Origin: Peribacillus asahii
GTDB lineage: Bacteria; Bacillota; Bacilli; Bacillales; DSM-1321
Length of the DNA stretch: 64,000 bases
NCBI RefSeq assembly: GCF_004006295.1
Contig: NZ_CP026095.1
Coordinates: 3,334,001-3,398,000 of the forward strand
Reading direction: 5' to 3'
The translations under genes and the position numbers were made by a program. This document shows positions 52,580-62,340 of the stretch, in pieces. The notes below the pieces were generated by a model. That model made no database searches, was not told where the DNA came from, and worked only from the letters and a program-made list of their open reading frames with translations. How positions within the stretch are numbered: the first letter of the stretch is position 1; each line of letters begins with the position of its first letter.

Positions 52580-53578
52580 TTACTTTACTAGCTCTGCTTC
52601 TTTCTTCCACTCATCTTTAATTTCAACGCCCATTTCTTTGGCAGCTGTTTCATTGATTACGAGTTTTAAATTTTGTGGATAGCTAACTGGAATGTCTCCT
52701 GGTTTTTTACCATCTTTCAAAATTTCCACCGCTTTTTCTCCAGCTTCAAAACCGATATCATAATAGCTGAAACCGTAAGCAGCAAATCCTCCGCGTTCTA
52801 CTGAATCTAACTCTCCTACGAATAATGGAATATCCTTATCGTTTGATACACCTACAACCGATTCTAATGCTGAAACAACTGTGTTATCTGTCACAATATA
52901 GAATGCATCCACTTTCCCAATTAAAGATTCTGCTGCTTTTTTTACATCTGCAGACGTAGAAACAGAAGCTTCTGACACTTTAACTCCTAATTTTTTCGCT
53001 TCCGCCTTCATATTTTCTACTTGTACAATTGAGTTTTTCTCTCCAGCGTTATACACTGTTCCAATTGTTTTAGCACCAAGTTCTTCCGCAATAAATTTCA
53101 CCGTGTTTGCGATTGCATCTGGATGAGAATCTGTTGTACCTGTTACATTAGCACCTGGCTTTTCTAAAGATGTCACAAGTTCTGCTTCAATTGGATCTGT
53201 TACGGATGTAAACACAATTGGAATATCACTTGTTGCATTTTTAGCACCTAATGCACTTGGAGTCGAGTTCGCAAAAATTAAATCCACTTTATCACTTACT
53301 AAATTTTTCGCAATGGTTTGATTATTACTTTGATCATTTTGTGCGTTTTGAACATCAAACTCTACATTAAGGTCACTTTCTTTTAAAGCATCTTGGAATC
53401 CTTTCGTCGCCTCGTCTAAAGAGGCATGCTGCACAATTTGTGTAACCCCAACTTGATAAGTTTTTTCACCGTTATCCTCTTTCTTTGTATCTTCACTGCT
53501 TGAATCGCTGCCACAGCCAGCTAATAACGCACTTGTTACAAGTGTAATTGCTGCAGCTGAGTATAATTTCTTCTTCAT
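52580..53578 (-). CDS. ABC transporter substrate-binding lipoprotein (TrpX-like)
   Basis: A 332-residue lipoprotein with lipobox LLAGC (Cys near 22), an acidic linker and an ABC_sub_bind-type periplasmic-binding fold starting at YQVGVTQIVQHASLDEA. Typical segments are NAQNDQSNNQTIAKNLV near 78, VDLIFANSTPSALGAK near 98 and GTVYNAGEKNS near 162. Relatives include the tryptophan or tyrosine binding protein TrpX, but members differ in ligand and the substrate here is open. GAGGGGG lies before the ATG. Its promoter carries a cre-like CcpA site, so carbon source control is likely. Confidence 0.9.
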   Translation of the reverse strand: MKKKLYSAAAITLVTSALLAGCGSDSSSEDTKKEDNGEKTYQVGVTQIVQHASLDEATKGFQDALKESDLNVEFDVQNAQNDQSNNQTIAKNLVSDKVDLIFANSTPSALGAKNATSDIPIVFTSVTDPIEAELVTSLEKPGANVTGTTDSHPDAIANTVKFIAEELGAKTIGTVYNAGEKNSIVQVENMKAEAKKLGVKVSEASVSTSADVKKAAESLIGKVDAFYIVTDNTVVSALESVVGVSNDKDIPLFVGELDSVERGGFAAYGFSYYDIGFEAGEKAVEILKDGKKPGDIPVSYPQNLKLVINETAAKEMGVEIKDEWKKEAELVK

Positions 53579-53654
53579 GTTTCTCCCCCTCTTTTTCGAT
53601 AATGAAAAATTCTCTAATTCAGTACTGTTATGCGTTTTTGCTTTTATGTATTAA

Positions 53655-53684
53655 ATTATAAGCGCTTCCACGCAATTATTTCAA
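53655..53684 (-). promoter_or_regulatory. Sigma-A promoter with overlapping cre-like site, ABC transporter operon
   Basis: On the minus strand TTGAAA, an 18-nt spacer and TATAAT. TGGAAGCGCTTATA (53657-53670) lies across the spacer and -10 and matches the cre consensus TGWAANCGNTNWCA at all but two positions. CcpA bound there would block RNA polymerase. Confidence 0.7.
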
Positions 53685-53765
53685 TATATTTTTATTCTTT
53701 TTAAAATTTTCTATATATTAGGAAAGTTAAAATTCAGAAAAAATTCATACTATCCTGACGAGTAT

Positions 53766-53793
53766 TCGACAAATTTCCTATTTCTAGTATAAG
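53766..53793 (+). promoter_or_regulatory. Candidate promoter of lytST
   Basis: TCGACA, a 16-nt spacer and TATAAG, ending 34 nt before the lytS ATG. One base off consensus in each box. Confidence 0.4.
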
Positions 53794-53827
53794 ATAAATT
53801 CAATGCTGCATACAAGGATGGATTGCC

Positions 53828-55615
53828 ATGTTCAATTTAGTATCATTAATGTTAGAAAAAGTAGGAATCATTGTCATTGTGGCTTTTTTACTTTCACAAA
53901 TGAAGTCCTTTCGCCATATTGTTCACGGCGAACGCAACGTAATAGAGCGAATATGGCTCATTGTTCTTTTTGGAACATTTGGAGTGATTAGTAATTATAC
54001 AGGGATAGAAATTCATCACGATACAATTCACAAAGTAGATTGGATTACGGAGATTAATCCCGATAATGCGATTGCCAATACGAGAGTAATGGGAGTAGTC
54101 ATTGGCGGCCTAATAGGTGGCCCAATAGTCGGAATTGGTGCTGGTGTGCTTGCAGGAGTTCACCGTTTAACATTAGGAGGTTTTACCGCTGTTGCTTGTG
54201 CAATCTCTACCCTTTTAGCTGGAGTTGCAGCTGGGTATTACGGGAAGAAACGACGGAAGAGCAGGAAAAAAATCACTCCCCTCTATGCCGTCAAAATTGG
54301 CATGATTTTAGAAGCTGTACAAATGCTCATTATTGTAATCGTCGCCAAACCATTTGAACAAGCAGCAAAACTAGTTGAAATAATTAGTATACCAATGATT
54401 CTTGTTAATGGTTTTGGAACATTGCTTTTTATGCTCATTATTCAATCAATGATGAGGGATGAAGAACGAGCACGCGCTAATCAAACAAATCAAGCCTTTC
54501 ATATTGCCGATCAAACATTACCTTATTTTCGCCAAGGACTCAATCCAAGTTCCTGTCAACAAATTTCAGAGATTATGTTGCAACTGACTGATGCAGATGC
54601 TGTAGCGATTACAGATGACCGTCAAATTTTATCTCATGTTGGCGCAGGCGCTGATCATCATATTCTAAACATGGAGCTTGCTACAGGATTGACGAAAGAA
54701 GTATTGGAAAGCGGAAGGGTTGCTATTGCACAAGTAAAAGAAGAAATTTATTGTTTTCAAAAGGATTGCCCCTTGCAGGCAGCAATTGTTCTACCTTTAA
54801 AAGTACAAAATAAAACCGTAGGTACTTTAAAAATGTACTTTACCGACCCTGCTAAATTAGATCAAGTACACAAAGAATTAGCAGAAGGTCTTGCTAACTT
54901 ATTTTCTACCCAACTAGAACTGGCAGAGGCCGAACAGCAAACAAAATTATTAAAAGACGCAGAAATTAAAGTATTGCAAGCGCAAATACATCCACATTTT
55001 TTGTTTAATAGCATTAACACCATTTCAGTACTATGCCGAACAGATGTAGAAAAAGCAAGAAAGCTATTAATTGAGCTTAGTTCATTCTTTCGCAGTAATT
55101 TACAAGGAGCTAGGCAAATGATGATTCCATTAGAAAAGGAAATCGAACATGTAAAAGCCTATTTATCGTTAGAGCAAGCCAGATTTCCGGATGTTTATCA
55201 CCTCTCTCTCCATATAGAGCCAGGGCTTAATCAAGTGTTAATTCCACCATTTACTTTACAGCCCTTAGTTGAAAATGCAATTAACCATGCTTTTATTCGA
55301 AAAAATCATAATAAAGGAACTATCTTAATAGATATTTCTTCACAAAACGAAATGATACACATTATCGTCCAAGATAATGGAAAAGGAATCGAAGAAGAAA
55401 GAAGAAGAGAACTTGGTCACCGAACCGTCAGCTCTAAAAAGGGAACGGGTACAGCTTTATTTAATATTCACGAACGTTTAATGGGTATTTATAACGGGCA
55501 AGCACAATTAACTATTCAGAGTGAACTAAATGTAGGTACGAAAATTATTATTTCTATTCCTCTTCATAGTAAAGGAGTTTTTGAACAACATGTTACGAGC
55601 ATACATAGTAGATGA
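53828..55615 (+). CDS. lytS: Sensor histidine kinase LytS
   Basis: Membrane kinase of a LytS/LytTR two-component system. The 595 residues comprise an N-terminal 5TM-5TMR_LYT domain (about 1-210, with FGVISNYTGIEIHH near 52 and GVIIGGLIGGPIVGIGAG near 92), a GAF-like domain (about 230-355), the phospho-acceptor His in QIHPHFLFNSINTIS near 390, and a HATPase domain with LQPLVENAINHAF near 477 and DNGKGIEEE. In B. subtilis LytST responds to extracellular pyruvate and activates pftAB. Here the next genes are lytT and cstA. AAGGATGG precedes the ATG. Confidence 0.93.
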   Translation: MFNLVSLMLEKVGIIVIVAFLLSQMKSFRHIVHGERNVIERIWLIVLFGTFGVISNYTGIEIHHDTIHKVDWITEINPDNAIANTRVMGVVIGGLIGGPIVGIGAGVLAGVHRLTLGGFTAVACAISTLLAGVAAGYYGKKRRKSRKKITPLYAVKIGMILEAVQMLIIVIVAKPFEQAAKLVEIISIPMILVNGFGTLLFMLIIQSMMRDEERARANQTNQAFHIADQTLPYFRQGLNPSSCQQISEIMLQLTDADAVAITDDRQILSHVGAGADHHILNMELATGLTKEVLESGRVAIAQVKEEIYCFQKDCPLQAAIVLPLKVQNKTVGTLKMYFTDPAKLDQVHKELAEGLANLFSTQLELAEAEQQTKLLKDAEIKVLQAQIHPHFLFNSINTISVLCRTDVEKARKLLIELSSFFRSNLQGARQMMIPLEKEIEHVKAYLSLEQARFPDVYHLSLHIEPGLNQVLIPPFTLQPLVENAINHAFIRKNHNKGTILIDISSQNEMIHIIVQDNGKGIEEERRRELGHRTVSSKKGTGTALFNIHERLMGIYNGQAQLTIQSELNVGTKIIISIPLHSKGVFEQHVTSIHSR

Positions 55616-56327
55616 TGAACCGTTAGCACGAGATGAATTAAAGTACTTGCTCATTTGCAGCAAACAAGTAGAAATTGTAGGAGAAGCAGATTGTTTAGAG
55701 AAAGCGATGGCAGACATCCCTGTCCAAGAACCGGATCTTGTTTTTCTCGATATTGAATTAGCTGAAGATAATGGATTGCAATTAGCCAAACAGCTTCATG
55801 CTCTAAAAAAGACCCCTGCTATCGTATTTGCAACAGCGTATGACGAATATGCGCTCGAAGCTTTTGAACTAAACGCACTGGATTATTTATTAAAACCGTT
55901 CGATGAACAGCGTATGTACCAAATGTTAGACAAAATTACAAAACTACAGAAAATAGGTAAACAAGACATCCAGCCTTCTTCTAACGTTCCAATCAATAAA
56001 ACAGGCAAAATAGCTATCCTTGTAGAAGAGCGCATCCTATTACTTGATGCTGCGTCTATTCTATTTGTTGAATCAAGTGAAGGAAAATGTATGATTAAAA
56101 CAAAGGATGACGTATTTAAAGTAAGCGAAGCGCTTGTTGCTCTAGAGAAAAAACTACAGGATCATTCATTTATGCGCGTACATCGCAGCTATATCGTCAA
56201 CATCCATTACATTTCTGAAATACAACCTTGGTTTAACTCAACCTACAACCTCATTATGAATGACGGTTCTAACGTTCCTGTTAGTCGAACCTACATAAAA
56301 GAGCTAAAGCAGCTATTACAATTTTGA
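55590..56327 (+). CDS. lytT: LytTR response regulator LytT
   Basis: A 245-residue regulator with a receiver domain (YIVDDEPLARDELKYLL at the start, phospho-acceptor Asp in LVFLDIELAEDNG near 53, Lys in LLKPFDEQ near 105) and a C-terminal LytTR DNA-binding domain (ILFVESSEGKCMIKT near 157, FMRVHRSYIVN near 195, VPVSRTYIKELKQLL at the end). The ATG lies inside the end of lytS. A TTG 9 nt upstream is a possible alternative. AAAGGAG precedes both. It probably activates cstA, 215 bp downstream. Confidence 0.93.
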   Translation: MLRAYIVDDEPLARDELKYLLICSKQVEIVGEADCLEKAMADIPVQEPDLVFLDIELAEDNGLQLAKQLHALKKTPAIVFATAYDEYALEAFELNALDYLLKPFDEQRMYQMLDKITKLQKIGKQDIQPSSNVPINKTGKIAILVEERILLLDAASILFVESSEGKCMIKTKDDVFKVSEALVALEKKLQDHSFMRVHRSYIVNIHYISEIQPWFNSTYNLIMNDGSNVPVSRTYIKELKQLLQF

Positions 56328-56542
56328 ACTGGTATCTCTTGTTGTCTAAAATCGTTATATAACAATATACTAAAATGTTAACACCAGAAGAACACTAAAT
56401 TTTCAGTTTATTATATTGTATCTCATCCCGCATTTTCTGTAATTAAACATGAAATTTTGGTATTTCAACTGAAAAAGCCACCTGTTTTCACTTTCTTTTA
56501 GTATGATTACTGTACTATAACAGAAATGTGGAGGTCATGAAA

Positions 56543-58348
56543 ATGAATGCGGTTTCTATAGTCATTGGTTCCATTTGTATATTATTAATTGTCTACCGCT
56601 TATACGGTACATTTATGGCAGCTAAAGTATTAAAGCTAGATGATTCTAAACCTACTCCTTCTCATAAACTAGAAGATGGTAAAGATTATGTACCAACTAA
56701 TAAATGGGTAACGTTTGGTCATCATTTCGCGGCAATTGCAGCTGCAGGTCCATTGGTTGGACCCATTTTAGCAGCACAGTTCGGATATTTACCTGGTTTA
56801 CTTTGGTTACTAATTGGGGCAGTCATTGGCGGGGCCGTTCACGATATGGTCGTTCTATTTGCTTCTATGCGTCGAGACGGAAAGTCACTATCTGAAGTAG
56901 CTAAAGAAGAACTTGGTCCTGTAGCAGGATTTTGTACAGGTCTTGCGATGTTGTTTATTATTACCATCACAATGGCGGGACTGTCTTTAGTTATATTACA
57001 TGCACTAGAAAACAACCCATGGGGTACATTTGTTGTCGGTATTACCATTCCAATCGCAATGGGTGTTGGTCTCTATCATAAAAAGACTGGCAATCTAAAA
57101 GCCGCAACAATCGTTGGGTTTGGTCTAATTATCGCAGCTATTCTTTTCGGACCAAATCTTCAAGGCACAGCACTTGGTAATCTATTAACACTGGAAGCAA
57201 GTACAATTGCTATTCTTTTACCAATCTACGCATTTTTCGCAGCAGCCTTGCCTGTTTGGTTATTGCTTGCTCCACGTGACTATTTAAGTACATTTATGAA
57301 AATCGGGGTTTTCGTCGCTTTAATTGTTGGGGTATTCTATGTAAACCCATCTGTTCAGTTTCCAGCGTTGACAGACTTTATTAACGGCGGCGGTCCAATC
57401 GTTGCTGGTCCGGTTTGGCCATTTATCTCGATTACCATTGCTTGTGGAGCAATCTCAGGATTCCATGCATTCGTTGGTTCTGGAACAACTCCTAAAATGA
57501 TTAATCGTTGGAGTGATATTAAAGGCGTTGCGTTCGGTGCCATGCTTGTTGAATGTTTAGTAGCCATTATGGCTTTAATTGCTGCAGTATCATTACAGCC
57601 AGGAGACTATTTCGCTATCAACTCTGCTCCTGAAAAATTTGCAACACTCGGCATGGAAACCGTGCATTTAGATGAGTTAAGCGATGAAATCGGCATGGAT
57701 CTTGAAGGAAGAACGGGCGGTGCTGTAACACTTGCCGTTGGAATGACTTATATTTTTACCGAAATACCAGTTTTCGAAAAATTAGCGTCATACTTCTTCC
57801 AATTCGTTATTTTATTTGAAGCAGTCTTTATCTTAACGGCCATTGATTCAGGAACCCGTGTGGCTCGTTATCTTATTCAAGACTTCTTCGGTGATTTTTA
57901 TAAACCATTAAAAAATACAGAGTCATTATTTTCAAATATATTCGCTAGTGCGCTAGCATGCTTCATTTGGGGATACCTCCTGTATTCTGGTGACATCAGT
58001 TCTATCTGGGCACTATTTGGTGTATCCAACCAATTAATGGCTTCCATTGGCTTAATTGTTGGGGCAACTGTTATTTTAAAAATCGCAGATAAACGCTGGT
58101 ATATGCTAACTTGTCTAGTCCCGCTGGCTTACTTATACGTAACGGTCAATGTGGCAGGATATTGGATGATTAAAAATGTATACTGGAATGCAGAAAGTAC
58201 AGGTTTTAGCGTATTAAACGGTACATTATCCATCATTATGCTTATCCTTGGAGTGATTATTCTCCTTACATCTATTAAAAAATGGATTGAGCTTTGTAAA
58301 ATACCTCAACACATTCTAGTAGAACAATCGAAAAAAGAAATAGCATAA
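56543..58348 (+). CDS. cstA: CstA family transporter (probable pyruvate or peptide uptake)
   Basis: A 601-residue membrane protein with about 16-18 hydrophobic segments. CstA signatures are visible: GHHFAAIAAAGPLVGPILAAQ near 55-75, GAVIGGAVHDMVVLF near 90, ISGFHAFVGSGTTPKM near 300 and AIDSGTRVARYLIQD near 430. CstA homologues in E. coli import pyruvate and some have been linked to peptides. The lytST neighbours resemble the BtsSR-BtsT arrangement, which favours pyruvate. GGAGG lies 8 nt before the ATG chosen. Two earlier in-frame codons fall on or before it. Confidence 0.92.
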   Translation: MNAVSIVIGSICILLIVYRLYGTFMAAKVLKLDDSKPTPSHKLEDGKDYVPTNKWVTFGHHFAAIAAAGPLVGPILAAQFGYLPGLLWLLIGAVIGGAVHDMVVLFASMRRDGKSLSEVAKEELGPVAGFCTGLAMLFIITITMAGLSLVILHALENNPWGTFVVGITIPIAMGVGLYHKKTGNLKAATIVGFGLIIAAILFGPNLQGTALGNLLTLEASTIAILLPIYAFFAAALPVWLLLAPRDYLSTFMKIGVFVALIVGVFYVNPSVQFPALTDFINGGGPIVAGPVWPFISITIACGAISGFHAFVGSGTTPKMINRWSDIKGVAFGAMLVECLVAIMALIAAVSLQPGDYFAINSAPEKFATLGMETVHLDELSDEIGMDLEGRTGGAVTLAVGMTYIFTEIPVFEKLASYFFQFVILFEAVFILTAIDSGTRVARYLIQDFFGDFYKPLKNTESLFSNIFASALACFIWGYLLYSGDISSIWALFGVSNQLMASIGLIVGATVILKIADKRWYMLTCLVPLAYLYVTVNVAGYWMIKNVYWNAESTGFSVLNGTLSIIMLILGVIILLTSIKKWIELCKIPQHILVEQSKKEIA

Positions 58349-58350
58349 TA

Positions 58351-58390
58351 AAAACCCGGAAAGCTATTGAAGCTTTTCGGGTTTTTGATT
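58351..58390. terminator. Terminator between cstA and the YisP-like gene
   Basis: AAAACCCGGAAAGCT pairs with AGCTTTTCGGGTTTTT around a 5-nt loop, between convergent genes. Confidence 0.9.
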
Positions 58391-58392
58391 TA

Positions 58393-59208
58393 CTAATCGA
58401 CAACGTGCTTTACAATTTTCGTTACTTCCGCTCGGTTAATCTTCTCTTTTCCTTCTTTTAAAGCGACTAATGTGGCTTTCGCTAATTCTAAAGGAATTTT
58501 ACAAAAATGCAAAATATCCTTCGTTTGAATCGTTTGGCAATATTTTTCTGCCATTGCTAAATTTTTTTCAGTGTGAGCAAGCATCTCAGCGAACCCCCAC
58601 CTTTTTGGGAAAAACTGAACACCACGCTCCGCATCTTCATCACGATTACGTAAAATATTAACCGTTTGCAAACCGCGGCCAAAGGCAATTGCTTGTTCAC
58701 GATTTGTCTCTGTCCCATCATACCATTTCCAAATATCTGAGAGCATTACACCGACTAAACCAGCAACATAATACGTATAATCATCTAAATCGGCTTCCGT
58801 TTCGATCTCCCAATTTTTCGCAACCCATTTCGCCATTCCTTCAGCCATTTCTATGGTAGACTCTAACACCTTATCTAATGCACCCGGTGGACAATAAGCA
58901 ATCCAATCCGACAAAAGCAACGTCACCTCAGGTAAATCTTTTTTAAACGGAGTAAAAAGTGCTTCAATTCTTGCTGCGCTGTGACCTTCTTGTAGCAATT
59001 TAGCGACAGATTGTAATAGAAAAATTTTCGTATCAGCAGGAAGCTTCGAATCATCTTCAATTTCATCAATGGCACGCATGCACAAATAAGCTGAACCAAT
59101 CGCTTCTTGTAATCCAGATGGTAAATGACTAATCGGAATAAAAAACGTCCTACTCGTTGTTAATAAAAAATCCATCGCTTTTTTATGTAATAGGTTTTGC
59201 TCCATCAT
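58393..59208 (-). CDS. Squalene/phytoene synthase family protein, YisP-like
   Basis: A 271-residue all-helical protein of the trans-isoprenyl diphosphate synthase family. The first aspartate motif is intact (RAIDEIEDD near 45-53). In the second motif region, GLQTVNILRNRDEDAERG near 180, the Asp usual after NILR is Asn. B. subtilis YisP, with similar size, has been described as a farnesyl diphosphate phosphatase making farnesol rather than a squalene synthase. The same could hold here, but that is inference. FFPKRWGF follows the motif. AAGGAG precedes tandem ATGs. It lies between cstA and rnz and may be cotranscribed with rnz. Confidence 0.82.
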   Translation of the reverse strand: MMEQNLLHKKAMDFLLTTSRTFFIPISHLPSGLQEAIGSAYLCMRAIDEIEDDSKLPADTKIFLLQSVAKLLQEGHSAARIEALFTPFKKDLPEVTLLLSDWIAYCPPGALDKVLESTIEMAEGMAKWVAKNWEIETEADLDDYTYYVAGLVGVMLSDIWKWYDGTETNREQAIAFGRGLQTVNILRNRDEDAERGVQFFPKRWGFAEMLAHTEKNLAMAEKYCQTIQTKDILHFCKIPLELAKATLVALKEGKEKINRAEVTKIVKHVVD

Positions 59209-59230
59209 ATCTCTTCACTCCTTTTATACT

Positions 59231-60163
59231 CTATTTCTCTATATATAGAGGAATCTTCACTTGTAAAAAATCCTCTGCGACAATTGTATTTTGGAAAATA
59301 GCTGCGCTTTCTTGACGAAGCTGTTCCACTTCATTTGCTGTGTAGCGCGAACTAATATGTGTCAAAATAAGATGTTTGGCAGCCGCTGTTTTCGCTACTT
59401 GAGCAGCTTGTACCGTCGTCGAATGAAAGTAAGCTTTAGCCATCTCTTCTTCATCCGCTGCAAAGGTCGATTCATGAACAACGTAATCCGCATCAACGGC
59501 TAAACGAACTGCATTTTCACACATTCTCGTATCTCCAAGAATCGTAATGATTCTCCCTTTTTGTGCTTCTCCTAAATAATCGGTCCCATCTAGTAAACGG
59601 CCATCCTCTAATTGCACACGTTCTCCTTTTTTCAACGCTTTAAAAATCGGTCCAGGTTTTACACCTTCTCTTTTTAATTTATCGACAAGTAAACTGCCCG
59701 GACGATCTTGTTCAACAACGCGGTAGCCTACACAATAAATACCATGATCAAGCGGAAGCGCATAAACAGTAAATTGCTCGTCTTTAAATATCATACCTTC
59801 TTCAATTTCAATAATCTCGAGCGGATACTTTAAATGAGTCGTACTTACAGCAAGACTCGTTCGAACAAAATCAGCAATCCCCTTTGGTCCGTAAATCGTT
59901 AATTTTTCCGTTCCACCTTGAAATGAACGACTGCCAAGCAGCCCTGGCAAGCCAAAAATATGATCTCCATGTAAATGTGTAATAAAAATCTTTTCAATCT
60001 TACGAGGTTTTATGGCTGTTTTTAAAATTTGATGTTGAGTAGCTTCTCCACAATCAAACAGCCATACCGTTCCTCGTTCTTCTAATAGTTGAAGGGCAAT
60101 TGATGTTACATTACGCGCCTTTGCCGGAACACCAGCACCCGTTCCTAAAAACATAAAATCCAC
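59231..60163 (-). CDS. rnz: Ribonuclease Z
   Basis: Endonuclease that matures the 3' ends of tRNA precursors. The 310 residues have the RNase Z start [33 protein letters not shown] near 35, the metal motif [20 protein letters not shown] near 61-80, [11 protein letters not shown] near 138 and late ligands in [10 protein letters not shown] near 206 and LTHISSRYT near 267. The GTG start has GGAGG 7 nt upstream and aligns with the family. An ATG 24 nt before it precedes the ribosome site. Confidence 0.95.
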   Translation of the reverse strand: MDFMFLGTGAGVPAKARNVTSIALQLLEERGTVWLFDCGEATQHQILKTAIKPRKIEKIFITHLHGDHIFGLPGLLGSRSFQGGTEKLTIYGPKGIADFVRTSLAVSTTHLKYPLEIIEIEEGMIFKDEQFTVYALPLDHGIYCVGYRVVEQDRPGSLLVDKLKREGVKPGPIFKALKKGERVQLEDGRLLDGTDYLGEAQKGRIITILGDTRMCENAVRLAVDADYVVHESTFAADEEEMAKAYFHSTTVQAAQVAKTAAAKHLILTHISSRYTANEVEQLRQESAAIFQNTIVAEDFLQVKIPLYIEK

Positions 60164-60420
60164 TTTTTTACCTCCGATTATCCTCATTATATTAACTATA
60201 GCATAATTGCAAGCAAACGTGCCGCATACAAAGCTTTGATAATTTTAACGAACGAAACGATTGCTTTTTAGGGAATGCTAAACGTAAAATGAAAAACATA
60301 ATTCCAACACGCTAACAGGAAAAAGGTCTGTTAATCGAACGATTTTAAACTCATTATAGCCAACAATCAACCACGTTCTATCACATAGCCTAGTGAAAAA
60401 GGAAAGTTGAGGTATTGACC

Positions 60421-61926
60421 GTGTCAGAAAGTACGAAACCTACTGCATTAATCATGATTTTTGGAGCAACAGGCGATCTAGCAAAACGAAAACTATTTCC
60501 TTCTCTCTATCAATTATATACCAAAAATAAACTACAAAATTTCGCCGTTATTGGTGTCGCGCGGCGTCCATTAACAACCGAACAATTTCAAGAAAACGTC
60601 AAAGATTCTGTCATGACGTTCGCAAACGTCGATTATCGTATAGAAGCATTTATCTCTCATTTTCACTACCATTGCCATGATGTTACAAGTTCGCAATCTT
60701 ACATTGAATTAAAACAGCTTGCATCCCAACTCAACAATCAATATAAGCTGAAAGGAAACTGCATTTTCTACTTAGCTATGGCACCAGAGTTTTTTGGTAC
60801 GATTACAAATCAACTCAAAACACAAGGTTTAACGAACATAGAAGGCTACAAACGCCTCGTAATAGAAAAACCATTTGGAACAAACTTTGAAACAGCGAAA
60901 GCACTAAATGAACAAATTCGTACGGTGTTTCAAGAAGAAGAAATTTATCGAATTGATCATTATTTAGGAAAAGAGATGGTTCAAAATATTGAAGTGATTC
61001 GCTTCTCTAATGCCTTATTTGAACCGTTATGGAATAACCGATACATTTCTAATATTCAAATTACATCTAGTGAAACGCTAGGTGTAGAGGAACGAGGTCG
61101 CTATTACGAAAACAACGGGGCACTGCGCGACATGGTTCAAAACCATATGATGCAAATGGTCGCCCTGCTTGCTATGGAGCCTCCCATTTCCTTAACGCCA
61201 GAAGAAATTCGCAGCGAAAAAGTTCGATTACTTCGTTCATTACGACCTATGAGTCAAGAAGAGGTGAACACCTATTTTGTTCGCGGCCAATATGCGCATG
61301 GTATAATCCATGGGGAGACTGTACCTGCTTATCGAGAAGAAGCAAATGTAAGCATCGACTCCAATACTGAAACATATGTAGCGGGTAAGCTCATGATTGA
61401 CAACTTCCGCTGGGTCGGGGTACCATTCTACATTCACACAGGAAAAAGGATGGATCGTAAATCAACGAAAATTGTTGTCCAATTTAAAGATATGCCGATG
61501 AATCTATACTATCAGGCAGAACAAAAGTTGACACCAAACTTACTAGTCATCCATATTCAACCGAAAGAAGGCATTACGCTATTACTAAATGTTAAAAAAT
61601 CGGGCACGACAACAGAAACAAAATCCGTCAGATTACAAATAGCAAATGAAGGTACAGATCATATTAATACACCAGAAGCTTACGAGAAACTATTATTAGA
61701 TAGCATGCGTGGAGATGCAACAAACTTTACGCATTGGGATGAAGTCGCTTTATCATGGAAATTTATTGATACGATTTCTGAAGTCTGGAAAAAGACAAAG
61801 GACGAAAGCTTCCCGAATTATCCGGCTGGTTCCTCTGGTCCACCAACAGCTGATGCTTTATTAGCTCATGACGGACATATTTGGTGGCCTATAGAAAAAA
61901 TCGAGCAAGAAGACCAAGAGAACTAA
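60421..61926 (+). CDS. zwf: Glucose-6-phosphate 1-dehydrogenase
   Basis: First step of the oxidative pentose phosphate pathway, glucose 6-phosphate to 6-phosphogluconolactone with NADP+. The 501 residues include the NADP site FGATGDLAKRKLFPSLY near 15, VIEKPFG near 150, the catalytic RIDHYLGKEMVQN near 178-190, and the conserved Asp and His of NGALRDMVQNHMMQ near 235. The start is placed at GTG 60421, 8 nt after GAGG. A TTG two codons earlier is too close to that site. It is convergent with gndA, the next enzyme of the same pathway. Confidence 0.96.
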   Translation: MSESTKPTALIMIFGATGDLAKRKLFPSLYQLYTKNKLQNFAVIGVARRPLTTEQFQENVKDSVMTFANVDYRIEAFISHFHYHCHDVTSSQSYIELKQLASQLNNQYKLKGNCIFYLAMAPEFFGTITNQLKTQGLTNIEGYKRLVIEKPFGTNFETAKALNEQIRTVFQEEEIYRIDHYLGKEMVQNIEVIRFSNALFEPLWNNRYISNIQITSSETLGVEERGRYYENNGALRDMVQNHMMQMVALLAMEPPISLTPEEIRSEKVRLLRSLRPMSQEEVNTYFVRGQYAHGIIHGETVPAYREEANVSIDSNTETYVAGKLMIDNFRWVGVPFYIHTGKRMDRKSTKIVVQFKDMPMNLYYQAEQKLTPNLLVIHIQPKEGITLLLNVKKSGTTTETKSVRLQIANEGTDHINTPEAYEKLLLDSMRGDATNFTHWDEVALSWKFIDTISEVWKKTKDESFPNYPAGSSGPPTADALLAHDGHIWWPIEKIEQEDQEN

Positions 61927-61929
61927 ACA

Positions 61930-61958
61930 AGGATGCTAGACTGTAGCATCCTCGTTTT
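61930..61958. terminator. Terminator between zwf and the yqzJ-like gene
   Basis: AGGATGCTA/TAGCATCCT, a 9-bp stem with a 5-nt loop and a T-run on the plus strand. Confidence 0.82.
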
Positions 61959-61960
61959 AT

Positions 61961-62122
61961 TTATACAGCTTTCTTTTTTAAAAACTTCAATTGAATATTT
62001 TTGAAGAATAACTTGTTTTCTGCCTTCTCTTGCCTTGCACCTGAATTAATCCAGAGTGAAACAGATGTCTCTATTACGATCAAAGAGATAAATACGGATA
62101 GAACAAGCCAAACAATAAACAT
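61961..62122 (-). CDS. Small membrane protein, possibly YqzJ
   Basis: A 53-residue protein with one N-terminal membrane span (about 2-22, FIVWLVLSVFISLIVIETSV) and a basic tail (FFKNIQLKFLKKKAV). GGAGGGAGG precedes the ATG. A longer frame begins 24 nt earlier, before that site. Position between zwf and gndA suggests the YqzJ family of B. subtilis, from memory only. No function can be proposed. Confidence 0.65.
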   Translation of the reverse strand: MFIVWLVLSVFISLIVIETSVSLWINSGARQEKAENKLFFKNIQLKFLKKKAV

Positions 62123-62340
62123 TATGCTATCCTCCCTCCACTTCATTTTATCTAATAATTCAGAATATTATTTTCATTAATTATACACTATTTTGGTAAA
62201 AAAAGTAATGAAACTAATTTCCTATAACTATATGCTTGCTTACTATAAAAAATGTCTTAAGAATTTACCAAAAACAGATTAATCCATATTTAACGAATAG
62301 TGAAATCCCGGTCTCAAACTTTTACGAAGACAACAAAGCG

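Noticed and set aside
56402..56473. A full LytTR direct-repeat operator upstream of cstA
   Set aside because: One half site fits well, but the second lies about 60 bp away and inverted, not a direct repeat at 12-13 bp. Mentioned only as supporting context.
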